Shown: positions 52,943 through 63,930 of the stretch, piece after piece | How the letters are laid out: every line of letters begins with the position of its first letter | Position numbering within the stretch: position 1 is the first letter of the stretch | NCBI GenBank assembly: GCA_037043235.1 | Contig: JAWRVZ010000014.1 | Span: 3,472,001 to 3,536,000 of the forward strand | Direction of reading: 5' to 3' | From: Rhodeus uyekii | Taxonomy: Eukaryota > Chordata > Actinopteri > Cypriniformes > Acheilognathidae | Length of the DNA: 64,000 nt | Notes under the pieces: model-generated | Database searches by the model: none | What the model was told of the DNA's origin: nothing | The model's input: the letters and a program-made list of their open reading frames with translations, nothing else | Program-made: the position numbers and the translations under genes

Positions 52943-53847
52943 CATCAGATAAAGACACACCTGATATAAGGTCCTCAGAGGCAGCCACGCTCCTAGTAGA
53001 GTGGGCACGGACCCTCAGAGGCAAGGGGTATCCGGCCGACTCGTAAGCCAGGGTGATAGCCTCAACTATCCACCTGCTTAAAGTAGGTTTGGATGCTGGG
53101 GCCCCCTTGGGGGTCCCAAAGCAAACAAACAACTTACGCCAAGGGGCAGACCTGTGCTCGCACTGGACAGACCTTATTTTTAAATTCCTGGTCCTGGTCA
53201 CTGAAGGGGGGAGGGCAAAAGGCCTGCAGCACAATAGACCTGGCCACATGAGTAGGCACATTGGGTACATAGCCTAGCCTGGGATGGAGGAAGGCTTTTA
53301 CCATTCCAGGCGCAAATTCAAGGCAGGAGGGAGCTACAGAGAGCGCCTGTAGATCCCCAAATCTCTTTAGCGATGTTATAGCTAATAAGAACAAAGTTTT
53401 CAAAGTGAGGAACTTTAGGGGAACCTCATCCAAAGGTTCAAAGGGTGCCTGGGACAACCCCTGGAGTACTAGGGATAAGTCCCAGGTAGGAAACTTGGTC
53501 TGTATTGCAGGCCTTAGCCTAATAGTGCCACGGAGGAAGCGTGTGACGAGGGGGTCCCTGCCAATGGACATGCCACTCAGAGGTACGTGGTAAGCGGATA
53601 TGGCAGCCACGTAGACCTTCAGGGTGGACGGGGACAGCCCTGCAGTGAATCTATCCTGCAGGAACTCCAGCACTTTACCAATGTGACAGGTAACTGGGTT
53701 CACTTGCTTTTCGCTATACCAAGAAGTGAAGAGTCTCAATTTCAGGGCGTACAGCTTCCTCGTGGAGGGAGCTCTGGAGTGGAGTATGGTCTCAACAACC
53801 TCAGTTGAGAGACCAGCATCTATGAGCTGGGCCCCCTCAGAGGCCAA
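52943..53847 (-). pseudogene. DIRS tyrosine recombinase, N-terminal and catalytic part
   Basis: Minus strand. It starts near STEVVETILHSRAPSTRKLY ALK (53780) and has FLQDRFTAGLSPSTLKVYVA and ISAYHVPLSGMSIGRDPLVT in the core-binding domain, then ITSLKRFGDLQALSV with the first catalytic Arg. It shifts frame near 53180 to RAPWRKLFVCFGTPKGAP-type sequence and LRVRAHSTRSVAASEDLISG with an intact HxxR. The frame runs into L2 at 52943 and resumes at 49729. Compared with the 4-5 kb copy it keeps the HxxR arginine. Confidence 0.87.
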
Positions 53848-54207
53848 GCCACAGTTTCCATAGTTCTGGGCAGGGGTGAAGAATCAAGAAGCCCGCTGCC
53901 TGGGATTGAAGGTCCACTCTGACTGGGATATCCCAGGGTACTCCGTCCAGAAGGGACACAAGATCCGCAAACCACACTCTGCCCCGCCAGCATGGAACAA
54001 CCAGTGTGAGACGGACCTTGTCACGGCAAACTCTCTCCAGAACTCCCAGGAGCAGAGCAATCGGGGGAAAGGTGTACAGACATAGCCTTGGTCATGTCTA
54101 AACCATAGCCTCCAGCCCGAGCTGGGCTGGATGCAGAAGTGAAAACCACAGAAGGCAAGGAGTTGATTCCTCGGACGCGAAAATATCTACTTTTGCTTGG
54201 CCGAACC

Positions 54208-54541
54208 TTAACCAAATCCAATGTGGTGGAGCCTCCATTCCCCGGGCCTCGGCCCCTGCCTCGACAGGAAATCTGCTCCCACATTCTGGGTCCCAGGGAT
54301 GTGAACTGCCCGTAGTTGGAGCAGTCTCCCTTGGGACCAGAGGAGAATCTGCCGTGCCAGTTTTTGTAGTGGTCGTGAACGCAGATCCCCCTGATGATTT
54401 ATATAGGAGACCACAGTGGTGCTGTCGGTCTGAACAACCACATGATGGCCCCTGAGGTCTGGGAGGAACGCTTGGAGCGCCCTCCACACAGCTATCATCT
54501 CCAGCAGGTTTACGTGCCAGAATAACTGGTGTTTGTGCCAA
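54208..54541 (-). pseudogene. DIRS RNase H domain
   Basis: The minus strand encodes MIAVWRALQAFLPDLRGHHV, VVQTDSTTVVSYINHQGDLR and LRAVHIPGTQNVGADFLSRQ, the RNase H tail of DIRS pol. The RT core that should precede it is missing: within about 250 bases upstream the sequence is already gag. Confidence 0.85.
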
Positions 54542-54782
54542 AGACCTTGGGCAGAGCGATCCCTCAGGATTTAGTACACACGTCAGGGCCTGGATTTCTG
54601 GGGAACACCTGGAGTGAATGCTCTAGGACCCTCCTTGGAGGGGGCGATCTCCTCTGTGCAACCGATGTAACAGGCGGAGGGATTGCGGGCTAATTGCTCT
54701 AGATTGCATCTGGCGTCAGGACCTCTTCGAGGTAGCCTTCTTGGTGAGGATGACGGTCCGTCCTCCTACCAGAAGGCTGAGG

Positions 54783-55285
54783 CTAGGAACGTCTGCCCGA
54801 CCCCTCATATGCTGGAGAGGAGGTTGGCGAATCCTCGCTCTCCGTGTCGATACTAGTAACGTCTAACTCCTCAGAGCTAGACAATTGCAGTGCCGGTGCT
54901 TCAGCCTGGTCGGAAGTAACCGCCCTCGGGCGTGCTTCCGAAACCATGCATGAAGCACTGGATCCACCGGGTAAGGGTTGAGATTGGGGATCGCCCGTCT
55001 CACACCCCTCCGACAGATCCATTTGTGAATCCCATGACCTAGATCGCCGCAGAGCCTCAGCTGCTGCGGAACTCGAGCGCTGGGGAACGCGAGCCTAGTC
55101 GGTCTCAGTATCAAACACCGCCAAGCGTGAGCGGAGCACCCACAGCGGTAGTTGGCTGCAGTGATCACAGTCACTGACCTAGCATGCTCCGCTCCCAGAC
55201 AGATTACATACAACAAGTGCTCATCTCCCCCTGAGAGAAAGCGAGGGCAAGGAGATGCACACTGTTTAAATGTCTGGTTCACCAT
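54783..55285 (-). pseudogene. DIRS gag
   Basis: The start at 55285, MVNQTFKQCASPCPRFLSGG then DEHLLYVICLGAEHARS, is a Cys-rich gag opening like 7743. The frame then shifts and continues as an acidic, Ser-rich segment (54783-55022: SSSEELDVTSIDTESEDS). Only about 170 residues remain. Confidence 0.72.
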
Positions 55286-55289
55286 TTAG

Positions 55290-56340
55290 ATATTTTATAC
55301 ATTTTATACATAAAGATATTTTATACATGTGCAGTAAGTAAGCATGTTCTTATGTTTCATTGTGGACAACAAACTTTAGGAAAATGCTTGAAAACACTAA
55401 TATAAATGTAATACTTTTTTATATACTTGGAATTTTTTTTTTTTTAACAGGCTGTTTCTTGAATGTTGCTGGGTAGCTAATTCAGAAGCCTGAGACCAGC
55501 ATTTATAATACTGATCTTGTAAAAAGGAACAACATTTTGCTTTCAAAACAACTTGGACCCTTGGGTTTAAGGGCCATTATGCTGCCATAATTTAGTTTTT
55601 CTCCATTTCTACACACTGTATTTGCACTTTCTTTATAAATACATATTTATTATATTTATTCTATATATGAATTTATATTACATCTATTATAGTATATTGT
55701 AATGCACACTGAAATTGCACTTCCAAAAGGAAAGGAAACAGTGTCTAACATAATGTTCTGCTATTCTATTTCATGCACTATAACAAAATAAGTTCCTCTT
55801 TGTGAAACACGTCCTGCTAATGGTTTTCTTGGTCAAATGCCAGCGGTGACGGATTGGATCCATACTCCATTAAACAAAACAGAAATAAAATAATAAAATA
55901 AATAAAAAACAACAACCCAAAAACCATTCAAACTCGCACACGGTTAAGACAGTTATTAATGTAAATACTCCCCAGGACAAATGCTCAGAAAGACAAATGA
56001 GTTCTGAATCACTCAGCTGATATATAATCTTTTTTGCAAAAAAACAATTAAATTCTATGTGCTATATGTTGCTTCAAGCCTTCTGGGTCATATAATTTAG
56101 GATTTATGCACAATTAAAAATTATATATTGATATCATGTAAGATTTGACCATGGAACATTATTGGTTCTTCGGTGTTACTGGTTTAATGTATATTTTAAT
56201 ACTGTTCCTTAAGCTTAATCCGAGGACAGACTAGTGCGATCCAAATGATTGGACCACGATTTACTTTCCTCAGCAGATATGTGAAAAAAGATTTGGAGAT
56301 TGGGAACGACACAAAGAGTCAGTGAGCAAGATAGAAAGAG
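55290..56340. other. No supported gene
   Basis: AT-rich sequence with a T-run at 55432-55446; no terminal repeat for the DIRS and no coding pattern. Confidence 0.5.
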
Positions 56341-56341
56341 A

Positions 56342-56347
56342 GTGTGC

Positions 56348-56380
<33 letters not shown>

Positions 56381-56410
56381 ATTGAGTGTGTGAGAGAGAA
56401 AGAGAGAGAT
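56342..56410. repeat. (GT)n with GA-rich end
   Basis: About 18 GT units, then GTGTGAGAGAGAAAGAGAGAG. It abuts the 3' end of the Tx1-type LINE. Confidence 0.95.
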
Positions 56411-56689
56411 TTGAGATTTTAACAAACTTTTATTCCAAAAAGTATAAAATCACAATCCTTTTAAATCAAACTATGCATCATATATTAAAAACTAAAAATA
56501 AATAAACAAATAAATATTTACATGTAAAAACCAAGTCACCTTCAAGTACAGAACATAAAGCTTCATTGTAGCACCAAATACCTTCAAAAGTAGTAAGATC
56601 ATCCATTTGTTTTTAGTACATAAAATTATTGCTTTTATCATGTTTGAAAACATAGTGACAATATTCTGATCTACATCTTGTTCTACAGT

Positions 56690-57503
56690 ACTTTCTTTTT
56701 TCTACTCGTATAAATAGTCAGTTTTGCTTGGCCTAAAACAAAATTCAACAACTGACAAACAAATCTTTTTTCAACACATTTAAAATCAAAAATGAATAAC
56801 ACTGTGGAGAAAACTTCTCTGCAACTCTGAAAAGTCATTCCTAAAAACACAAATAAAGCTTCCAATCTGGCACAATTTACAAACGCAAAAGATTGTTTCC
56901 CTTTCAACACAGAAAGGGCATGTATCATCAGGTTCAGGGTTTAAAACAGAAATAAAAGCAGTGATAGCAGTTGAGAGTGATAGCGCCATGAAGGATTCTC
57001 CACTGTGAATCACCTGTTCTTTTGGTAAACGGTGGTTTGAACAATACTCTCCACTCAGGTCTTTTGTCCACATTCAATTAAAAACAAATCACGCATTGGA
57101 GTGTCAATTTTCTTATTTAGCATTTTGTTTTGTTAAAAGCAATGACACAATACTTGTATAAAAACATCCCGGGACATTGAAAAAAAAAAAAAAAACTTCA
57201 CATAAGAATTCAACAATTTTTAAAAAGGCCCCAGAAACCTCTTTGAGATTCAGTTTCCTAAGGGTTCGGCTCACAAAGACCATTGCGGTATTCAGACAAC
57301 ATGAGTCTTTCAGCTGTACTAAGAGATGTATGCCATTTTGTCAGCAGTTGTGCAGCTACACGTGTTGACTTTATGCCCAACCGCTGAGCTGCTGTTTCAT
57401 TGTTCATAAAATCAGGTCCTGCTACATCTAGTAGCTGTTCCCAAGAAACGACCTTACAGTCGATGAAAGTCCTGTCGAGTCCTGGGAAACCACTAGCAGA
57501 CAC
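56690..57503 (-). pseudogene. Tx1-type ORF2 C-terminal region
   Basis: The first piece (57258-57503) reads GLDRTFIDCKVVSWEQLLDV, AGPDFMNNETAAQRLGIKST and LLTKWHTSLSTAERLMLSEY. The second (56786-57073) reads LNPEPDDTCPFCVERETIFC and includes the Cys-rich knuckle CPFC...C found at the end of L1/Tx1 ORF2. Frameshifts near 57110-57250 separate them. Confidence 0.7.
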
Positions 57504-57633
57504 ATCCAGACGTGCGCCACGTCTGTTTTTTTGTTTTTTTTAAACAAACAGACTCCAAACCTTAAAAAAGTTCTTGCAAAAAACTGGCATACCCAAGAGG
57601 TTCAATTTCAAATGGTCCATTAAAAAAAGAGTC

Positions 57634-59244
57634 TTATCCAGTCCTAGATGCTCCAGATGATTTAAAAATCACATTAGCAACAGCACACCACTTGATATCA
57701 TTTGAACTGCAAAGTAATTTTTGTAAGAACTGCAATCTAAAAGATGCAATTCTGCTGTGGAGGTTTATCACCCTCTTCTTTAGGCAAGAATAACACAGTC
57801 TGTGGGACCAATGTAACTTATCCCAAAATAAATCTACTAACATAGCCTGGATTTTCACTAACTGATTTGAGGGAGGGTCAATGCAAGCAAACCTGTGCCA
57901 TAGCGCAGAAGCAACCAAGTTGTTAATGATTAAAATACGTCCTCTGTAAGACATCTTGGGGATTAAAACTCTCCATTTATCCAGGCGAACCTTAACTTTT
58001 TCAGTCACTCCTTCCCAATTTTTTTGTACTGTTAGGCCATCACCCAGATACATTCCTAAATATTTAAAACCAGATTTTCCCCAACTTAGTCCCTCAGGAA
58101 GATCTGGTTTACCCCTTGTCCACTTTCCCACAAGTAGAGTCTCACTCTTACTCCAGTTTACAGTAGCAGAAGAAATACTTTTAAAAGTCTTGATTAGCTC
58201 CATTAAAACATGTATGTCGCTTTGCCTACTAATCATGATCATAACATCATCTGCATAAGCTGACAATATTAGATTTTCTTTACAGTTTGGTAAAGACAAA
58301 CCATGCAATCTGGCCATTATTAGCTGTAAAAGTGGCTCTATAGCCAAAGAATACAACATACCAGATAATGAACACCTCTGCCTAATAACTCTAAAAGCTT
58401 TAAAAGGAGGACATAAACCACCGTTTACCTTAAGTATACTCTCAATGTCACTATAAAGAACTTTATAGTTCTTAAAATTAATAAAATGTTGATTAAAACC
58501 AAAAGCTTCTAAAACCCTCCACAGATAACAATGCTCAACGCGGTCAAAAGCCTTCTCTTGATCTAGAGCAATTAGCCCGCAATCTAAATTTAGCATTTTG
58601 GAGACTAATAAAATATCACGAATCAATGAAACATTGTCAAATATTGACCTACCGGGAACACAGTAGGTCTGGTCAGGGTGAATTACACCATCCATTGCTC
58701 CTCTCAACCGGTTGACCAGTGTTTTGGAGAGCAGTTTGTAGTCACTGCAGAGTAGTGAAACAGGCCGCCAGCATTTGATCTCCGTAAGGTCCCCTTTCTT
58801 GGGCAGGAGAATTAACAGCGCTCTACGGCAGCTCAGGGGCAGCTGACCTTCAGCCAAGCTTTCGTTTAGCACCTCCAGTAGATCATCACTCAAAACAGTC
58901 CAGAAAGTCTTATAAAAGTCCACTGGCAATCCATCGATGCCCGGTGCCTTTCCAGACTCCATTCCATGGAGGGCCTTGTGCAGCTCGTCCACGTTCATCA
59001 CACCAGAGATGACCACATTGAGATCTTCCGACACCTGTGGTAAGTTGTCGAAAAAGTTGCTATCACCCCTGTAGCCAGCGCCAAGTTCATTTGTATACAG
59101 TCTTTCATAAAACTCCACTGCTCTCTTTTGAATGTCTATTAGGTCTATTAAAAGTCTCCCAGACTCAGACCATAGAGCATGGATGATTTTAGTCTGTCCA
59201 TTCTTCTTTTCCAAGTTAAAAAAGAACCTAGATGAGGCATCCAT
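57634..59244 (-). pseudogene. Tx1/L1-type reverse transcriptase
   Basis: A 536-residue uninterrupted frame, the longest in the window. Motifs: SRFFFNLEKKNGQTKIIHAL, ALHGMESGKAPGIDGLPVDF, LPLSCRRALLILLPKKGDLT, KCWRPVSLLCSDYKLLSKTL, DQTYCVPGRSIFDNVSLIRD, GLIALDQEKAFDRVEHCYLW (first catalytic Asp), FRVIRQRCSLSGMLYSLAIE and LSAYADDVMIMISRQSDIHV (catalytic ADD intact), then KSGFKYLGMYLGDG. RQRCSLSG replaces the usual RQGCPLSG, a likely decay mark. It is open over its full core but lacks the N-terminal endonuclease in frame; 59250-59690 is a frameshifted linker. Confidence 0.92.
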
Positions 59245-59691
59245 CTAGTCCAAACTCAGGAACCTTGACCTGACCAGAGCCCCTTGTGTCCTAACTCCCA
59301 GTAGGTCAGCCAACTGCGTCTTTTATTTACCAGAGTATCTAGACAACCCTGAGCGCCCGTTGACTCAGCCATTTCTTGAAGGTTTAAAATTTCAGTCTCG
59401 AAAATGTTCTTTTCTAAATAGTCTCTCTAGTGACATTTTGAGTGTACTGCATACATAATTGTTTAATTTGGGCTTTCCCAAAATCCCACCACTGACGAAG
59501 AGATTTAAAAGATCCCTTTGTGGTCTTAAAATCATCCCAAAATATCTTAAATGTGTTTTTAAAATACTGGTCACCCAACAAAGTGGTATTGAACTGTCAG
59601 TATGCACTCCTATTTTTAATGGAGTTTAAAAACACAGAACACTGTACCATACTGTGGTCAGAGAAGCTCAGTGGGGTAATGAAACATCTCT

Positions 59692-60285
59692 TCACAACAT
59701 TACAGTGATGCTTAAAAACATCAAACTGGTCCAGTCTCGCAGGGAAATCACACTGTCACGAATGTGAGTCCAGGTGTATTGCTTTTGTTTCTCATGAATC
59801 TGCCTCCAAACATCACTCAACTTCTTGATGAGACAAATTAACCGATTTCTCGAAGATAAATGCGGTTCCATGTGATTCCTATCTAAGTTTGATACTGTGC
59901 AGTTAAAATCACCACCCATAAATAAATATTCTTCGGTACAGCACTTTTGTAAAACTGAACACAAAGTATTTAAAAACAACATTCTTCGAGTCAACAACTT
60001 TCCCTCCTCCTCCGGCCACGTCTCCACAGCTGCCTTGACCTCTAACCTTGGAAAATCAACCATCTCATTAACACAAACTTGTTTTGTTTTATCTTCCATC
60101 AACTCTGTGAATGCTGATGGTATAACAGATACAAATTCAGTCCTTAATCGTTCTGCAGTGAGAGATTTAATGGCAAGTTTGGCTGCAATATCTTTTGAGG
60201 ACAACCAGTCACTCTTATTCCAAAGATGAGAGATTTTTGTAAGCTTGGCTTTCACCATAGCAGTCTGCACTGAGCTGGAGTTCAA
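59692..60285 (-). pseudogene. Tx1-type endonuclease, partial
   Basis: A 197-residue frame holding LFLNTLCSVLQKCCTEEYLF and MGGDFNCTVSNLDRNHMEPH (GDFN catalytic motif), LIKKLSDVWRQIHEKQKQYT and WTHIRDSVISLRDWTSLMFL. A frame change there hides the SARLDRF-like stretch. The N-terminal half of the endonuclease is missing, replaced by sequence with no clear match. Confidence 0.72.
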
Positions 60286-60539
60286 GATTGTGATTGGAAA
60301 TGAAGGACTGAGCAGAAGAGGCTCCTCTGTAATCCATGATCCGGTTACAATGCCTTGTTCTCAAACAGTTCTCAATACCCTCCATGATTTTAGAACTGAT
60401 TTGTAAAAGGAGTTAGTTCAATCAATTCCACATCATTTAAGTTCATTAAGAACAAGTGTCAGTCCAGTCCCAGCCGTCCTCCTCTCCTCAAAAGACCACA
60501 AGCCACATCAGCCCAACTCACATCATCTCCATATGTTCT

Positions 60540-61960
60540 AAAACCACGTTTTTATCGTCATTGTTCCTAATTATTACAGTTACATCATCAGCATAAGCAG
60601 AATTTCACATCATTTAAATGATTTGACCCCTCAATATGTAAACCGGTCAGCTGTTCACTTAATTTACACAGTAGAGGTTAGATTGCAAGACTGTAGAGTT
60701 TCCCTGAAAGGGGGCATCTATACATGGCATGACTATACATTCAGCATCATTATACAATAAATTAACCCATGAAATAAAACCATCTCCAAAACCAATATGT
60801 ACAGTATGATTGCTCAATACACTCATATAATTATTTAGTTTGCAAGCAATACATTTTGATAATATTTTATAGTCTGTACACATCAAAGCAACGGGTCGCC
60901 AGTTCTTCAAACAATACAAATCACCTTTTTTAGGCAACAAGGATAAAACTGCTCTATTGCAGCTCTGGGGTAAAAACCCAGTCTCTATCGAATTTAAAAG
61001 AATCTCAAAATAATCCTCTCCAATCACATGCCAGAAACACTTATAATACTCAGATGGAAGACCATCTAGTCCTGGAGCTTTCTCTGACGAAAGGCCTTTT
61101 ACATCTTTTGTTACTGCTTCAAACGTTATTGGTAAGTCAATGATCTCCTTTCGCTCAACACTCAGTTTCTTTAAACATGAAAATAATTAATCTTTACATT
61201 TAGGATCTGTGACATAGGATCGGCATTATACAAATCAGAATAAAAATCAACAGCATTTTTTCTCATTTCATTGGAGTTAAAGTAACGACACCTTCATCAT
61301 TTCTCAAACCCACCATTATGTTTCCATGATTGGACTTTTGTTCTAAATTAAAAAAAGAATTTTGTGGGTCCATCAATGTCTTTGTTTTGAATAAAACGTG
61401 CACTAACAAGGACAGCTTTCACTTTATAGTGCAGTAAAGAGTTTAGCTGATTCTTTTTCTCTGAGAGACAAGTTTCCAGATCAAGTTCGCTCCTTTCCAT
61501 CATTTTCTCCTCTATCTCAGAGTTTCATTCTCCAAATCTTGAATCATGGTCCTTAATACTCTTTTTGTGTGTGATGAATATTGTTGACAAAATACTCTAA
61601 TTTGCACTTTTCCAATGTCCCACCATTATTTATTATTACTACAATTTACTTTTTGGTTTTTCCATCTTTCCCAAAATAATTTAAATTTGCACAAAAACAT
61701 GGTCTTGTAAAAGATTTTTATTAAAATACCAACACAAACTCATTTTTATTTCCTTTAAAATAACAAAATCCATTGATATCATCTTATGATCGGATATTAT
61801 ATTGGGAATAATACTAACCTCAACCACTCTATTTCTTGAATCACACTGAGTATAAAATCTATCCACTCTAGCAGCATGAACTCTGCCATCTGTGATCTTT
61901 ACCCAAGTAAATTGTTTGAGTAATGGATTTTTACTTCTCCAAATATCATCGTTTTAGACT
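60540..61960 (-). pseudogene. Second Tx1-type LINE ORF2, heavily decayed
   Basis: Minus-strand order: the endonuclease end MDRFYTQCDSRNRVVEVSII and ISDHKMISMDFVI (61780-61866); a linker; GLSSEKAPGLDGLPSEYYKC then FWHVIGEDYFEILL (60990-61100); PQSCNRAVLSLLPKKGDLYC and NWRPVALMCTDYKILSKCIA (60840-60970). A deletion removes the catalytic-Asp block, and SAYADDVTVIIRNNDD (60550-60604) remains. It has the same orientation as the copy at 56-60 kb but a different sequence, so it is a separate family member. Confidence 0.78.
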
Positions 61961-62093
61961 CTTGGCTGCACTGCTGCTGTTTCCCGTTTGCTCGAGTGGA
62001 TTGCATTTGTTTGCGATGTGTAAACTTGTTTTTGTTTTAGATTTTAAACTCGACGTTCGTTCTTATTGCTAAATACAATACAATACTAGATTA

Positions 62094-62906
62094 CCGTATT
62101 TTCCCGCATATAATCCGCACCCTCATACATCCCGCGGGTTTTGGGGGTTTGTGTAAAAAATTGTTGGTATAATCCGCACCCTCAGATATCCCGCACCCAT
62201 GATGAATTTTTGTGTGCAAGTTCACGATTCGAATTTCGAACTGTTCAGGCTCGGTACACAGTGCTTGTGCGCGAAATTCACACAATAAGAAAACAAACAA
62301 GTCAAAATCAGAAGAAAAAGAAAGAGCAGTCTCTCCCTCTCTCCAAAATAGTCTCTCCCTCTCCCTCTCTGCGCAGCGCTGTGCTCGTCCCCCTGAAAGC
62401 GTGTTGATCGGATGAGAAGAGCACGCTATCATGGCAGCACAGCCAATCACGTCGTCTTGCATGATTGACAGATCAGAAAGCCTATCAGAGCCAGCTATCA
62501 GAGTGATAGACAGCCAATCACGTCTTCTTGTATGATTGACAGGTCAGAAAGCCTATCTGAGCCAGCTATTAGAGTGATAGACAGCCAATCACGTCTTCTT
62601 GCATGATTGAGAGGTCAGAAAGCCTATCAGAGCCAGCTATCAGATTGATAGACAGCCAATCACGTCTTCTTGCATGATTGACAGGTCAGACAGCCTATCA
62701 GCGCCAGCTGTAAGACTGACAGTACAGAGGCCAGACAACCCGTGCAAGAAAGAAAAACAAAAAGAAAATACCGCATTTTTTTTATATTGAAATATTATTA
62801 CATGTAAAAAATGGTGATATAGTCCGCACCCTTATATATCCCGCACCCCCCCTGCGTGGTTTGTAAAATCTGGTATAATCTGCGGGATATATGCAGGAAA
62901 ATACGG
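62094..62906. mobile_element. TA-flanked MITE with ~28-bp TIRs
   Basis: Left end CCGTATTTTCCCGCATATAA and right end (reverse complement) CCGTATTTTCCTGCATATAT are inverted repeats, flanked by TA at 62092-62093 and 62907-62908. The subterminal regions repeat TAATCCGCACCCTCA and ATATCCCGCACCC words. The 813-bp body has no transposase and includes four 71-bp tandem repeats. The TA duplication points to a Tc1/mariner/pogo-type mobiliser. Confidence 0.85.
62441..62725. repeat. 71-bp tandem repeat, 4 units
   Basis: AGCCAATCACGTC recurs at 62441, 62512, 62583 and 62654, exactly 71 bases apart, with few substitutions; the last unit is most diverged. Each unit contains CAGCCAATCACG, which resembles a CCAAT box. 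Confidence 0.95.
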
Positions 62907-62979
62907 TATTTAATAAACTGTTCTCGTTAGCTTTAATCTTAGTCGCTAAACGCGTTAGCATTGTGCTATCTTACTGTCC

Positions 62980-63930
62980 GTGCATACAGCGTTTTCCTGC
63001 TTGCGCCTTTTTTTCCCCGAGTTCATCAAACAACTGGTGAATTGGATCAACAAACACGGTGAGTCATGTCAACTCTTAAATTATACATGCACTTCCTGCT
63101 TCATGCATACTCTTTCTGTCTCTGTCAGCAGCCAGGGCTTCACATGTGATAAATGTAGGGACATAGTCAGGCTCACAGAGAAGATCTCAGAATTAGAGAC
63201 ACGCATCCAAACTTGAATCGAGGATAGTAAGAATGCAAGGGCTTTAGATACTGCTTTGGATGCAAATAGCTTAGCAATCCCTGTACATTGTTCGGTTCCG
63301 GCTGTAGAGCCCGTGCAGCAGGGCAACTGGGAGACTGTGAGACGGCATAATCGCGGGTAAAAAAAACACTGTTCCATTCCGATCAGAACATCAAACAGGT
63401 TCTCCAAACTCAGTGATGCACCCACTGAGAAACCTGTTGAAAGTGCCCTAGTGATTGGCGATTCTATTACTCGGAATGTGAAAATAGAGACTCCAGCCAC
63501 CATAGTCACATGTTTGCCGGGAGCCAGAGCGCCTGACGTCAAAGCAAATTTAAAAGTGCTGGCGAAGGCTAATCGTAAATATTCTAAGATTGTTATTCAC
63601 GTCGGCGCTAATGACGTCCGACTTCGCCAGTGGGAGATCACTAAAACTAATATTAAAGAGGTGTGTGAACTCGCAAGTATGATGTCAGGCACTGTAATTT
63701 GCTCTGGCCCTCTTCCTATGCGCAGGAGAGATGAGATGCTGAGCAGATTATCCTCACTCAATGGCTGGATGTCTAAGTGGTGCCCACAGAATAACATAGG
63801 GTTCATAAACAATTGGAAAAGTTTTTGGGGCAGACATGACCTGTTGAAAAGAGATGGTATTCATCACACCTGGGATGGTGCCGCTCTTCTCTCTAGTAAT
63901 TTGGCACATAGTCTTAGAGCTAAACCTTGA
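62980..63930 (+). pseudogene. L2/CR1-type LINE ORF1 (zinc finger, coiled coil, esterase)
   Basis: The 5' part of a LINE running off the window. The N-terminal part (62980-63216) has CTSC...FTCDKCRDIVRLTEKISE, a CxxC/CxxC finger followed by a coiled-coil-like stretch. A TGA at 63214 interrupts; the frame continues through NWETVRRHNRG to an A-run frameshift near 63360. The C-terminal part (open from about 63400) has ESALVIGDSITRNV, IVIHVGANDVRLRQWE, VICSGPLPMRRRDEMLSRLS and LLKRDGIHHTWDGAALLS: the GDS, GAND and DxxH blocks of an SGNH-type esterase, as known in CR1/L2 ORF1 proteins that bind LINE RNA. It ends at the TGA at 63928. 63931-64000 is non-coding. Confidence 0.85.

Larger units (their letters stand above)
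49730..52943 (+). mobile_element. L2-type LINE inserted in the DIRS recombinase gene
   Basis: 3.2 kb plus-strand LINE, 5' truncated within the endonuclease. It contains the endonuclease (49740-50150), RT (50368-51636), the C-terminal domain (51650-52327) and a 3' UTR with five 18-bp repeats, ending GTGACTTGACTTGAC. It breaks the recombinase frame between SLSDV and DAVGW with little or no target duplication. It is the best-preserved LINE here, and its 3' third is nearly the same as 30380-31669. A conserved CTTTGAAACAATCTGTATTG block precedes the tail. Confidence 0.92.
49234..55285 (-). mobile_element. Second DIRS-type element, RT deleted and 5' end missing
   Basis: Minus-strand order: gag (54783-55285), RNase H (54208-54541), recombinase (52943-53847 plus 49590-49729), then the left terminal repeat (about 49234-49490) and the internal junction (49495-49580). 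The left end reads CATCTCAGGTTACGTATGTA and ACCATAGTTCCCTGAGAG. The RT core between gag and RNase H is missing, and no right-hand terminal repeat follows 55285. It belongs to a different DIRS subfamily from the 2-8 kb copy. An L2 LINE occupies 49730-52943. Confidence 0.85.
56411..60290 (-). mobile_element. Tx1/L1-type LINE, 5' truncated, ending in a microsatellite
   Basis: Minus-strand LINE with a partial endonuclease (59692-60285), RT (57634-59244), a C-terminal region (56690-57503) and a 3' UTR. Its last bases (minus strand GTTAAAATCTCAAATC) run straight into TCTCTCTTTCTCTCTCACACAC, the (TC)n/(AC)n microsatellite. Some fish Tx1-clade LINEs (described as Kibi and Koshi) are known to target microsatellites, so this position may reflect site preference. 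The 5' boundary near 60290 is approximate. Confidence 0.78.
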
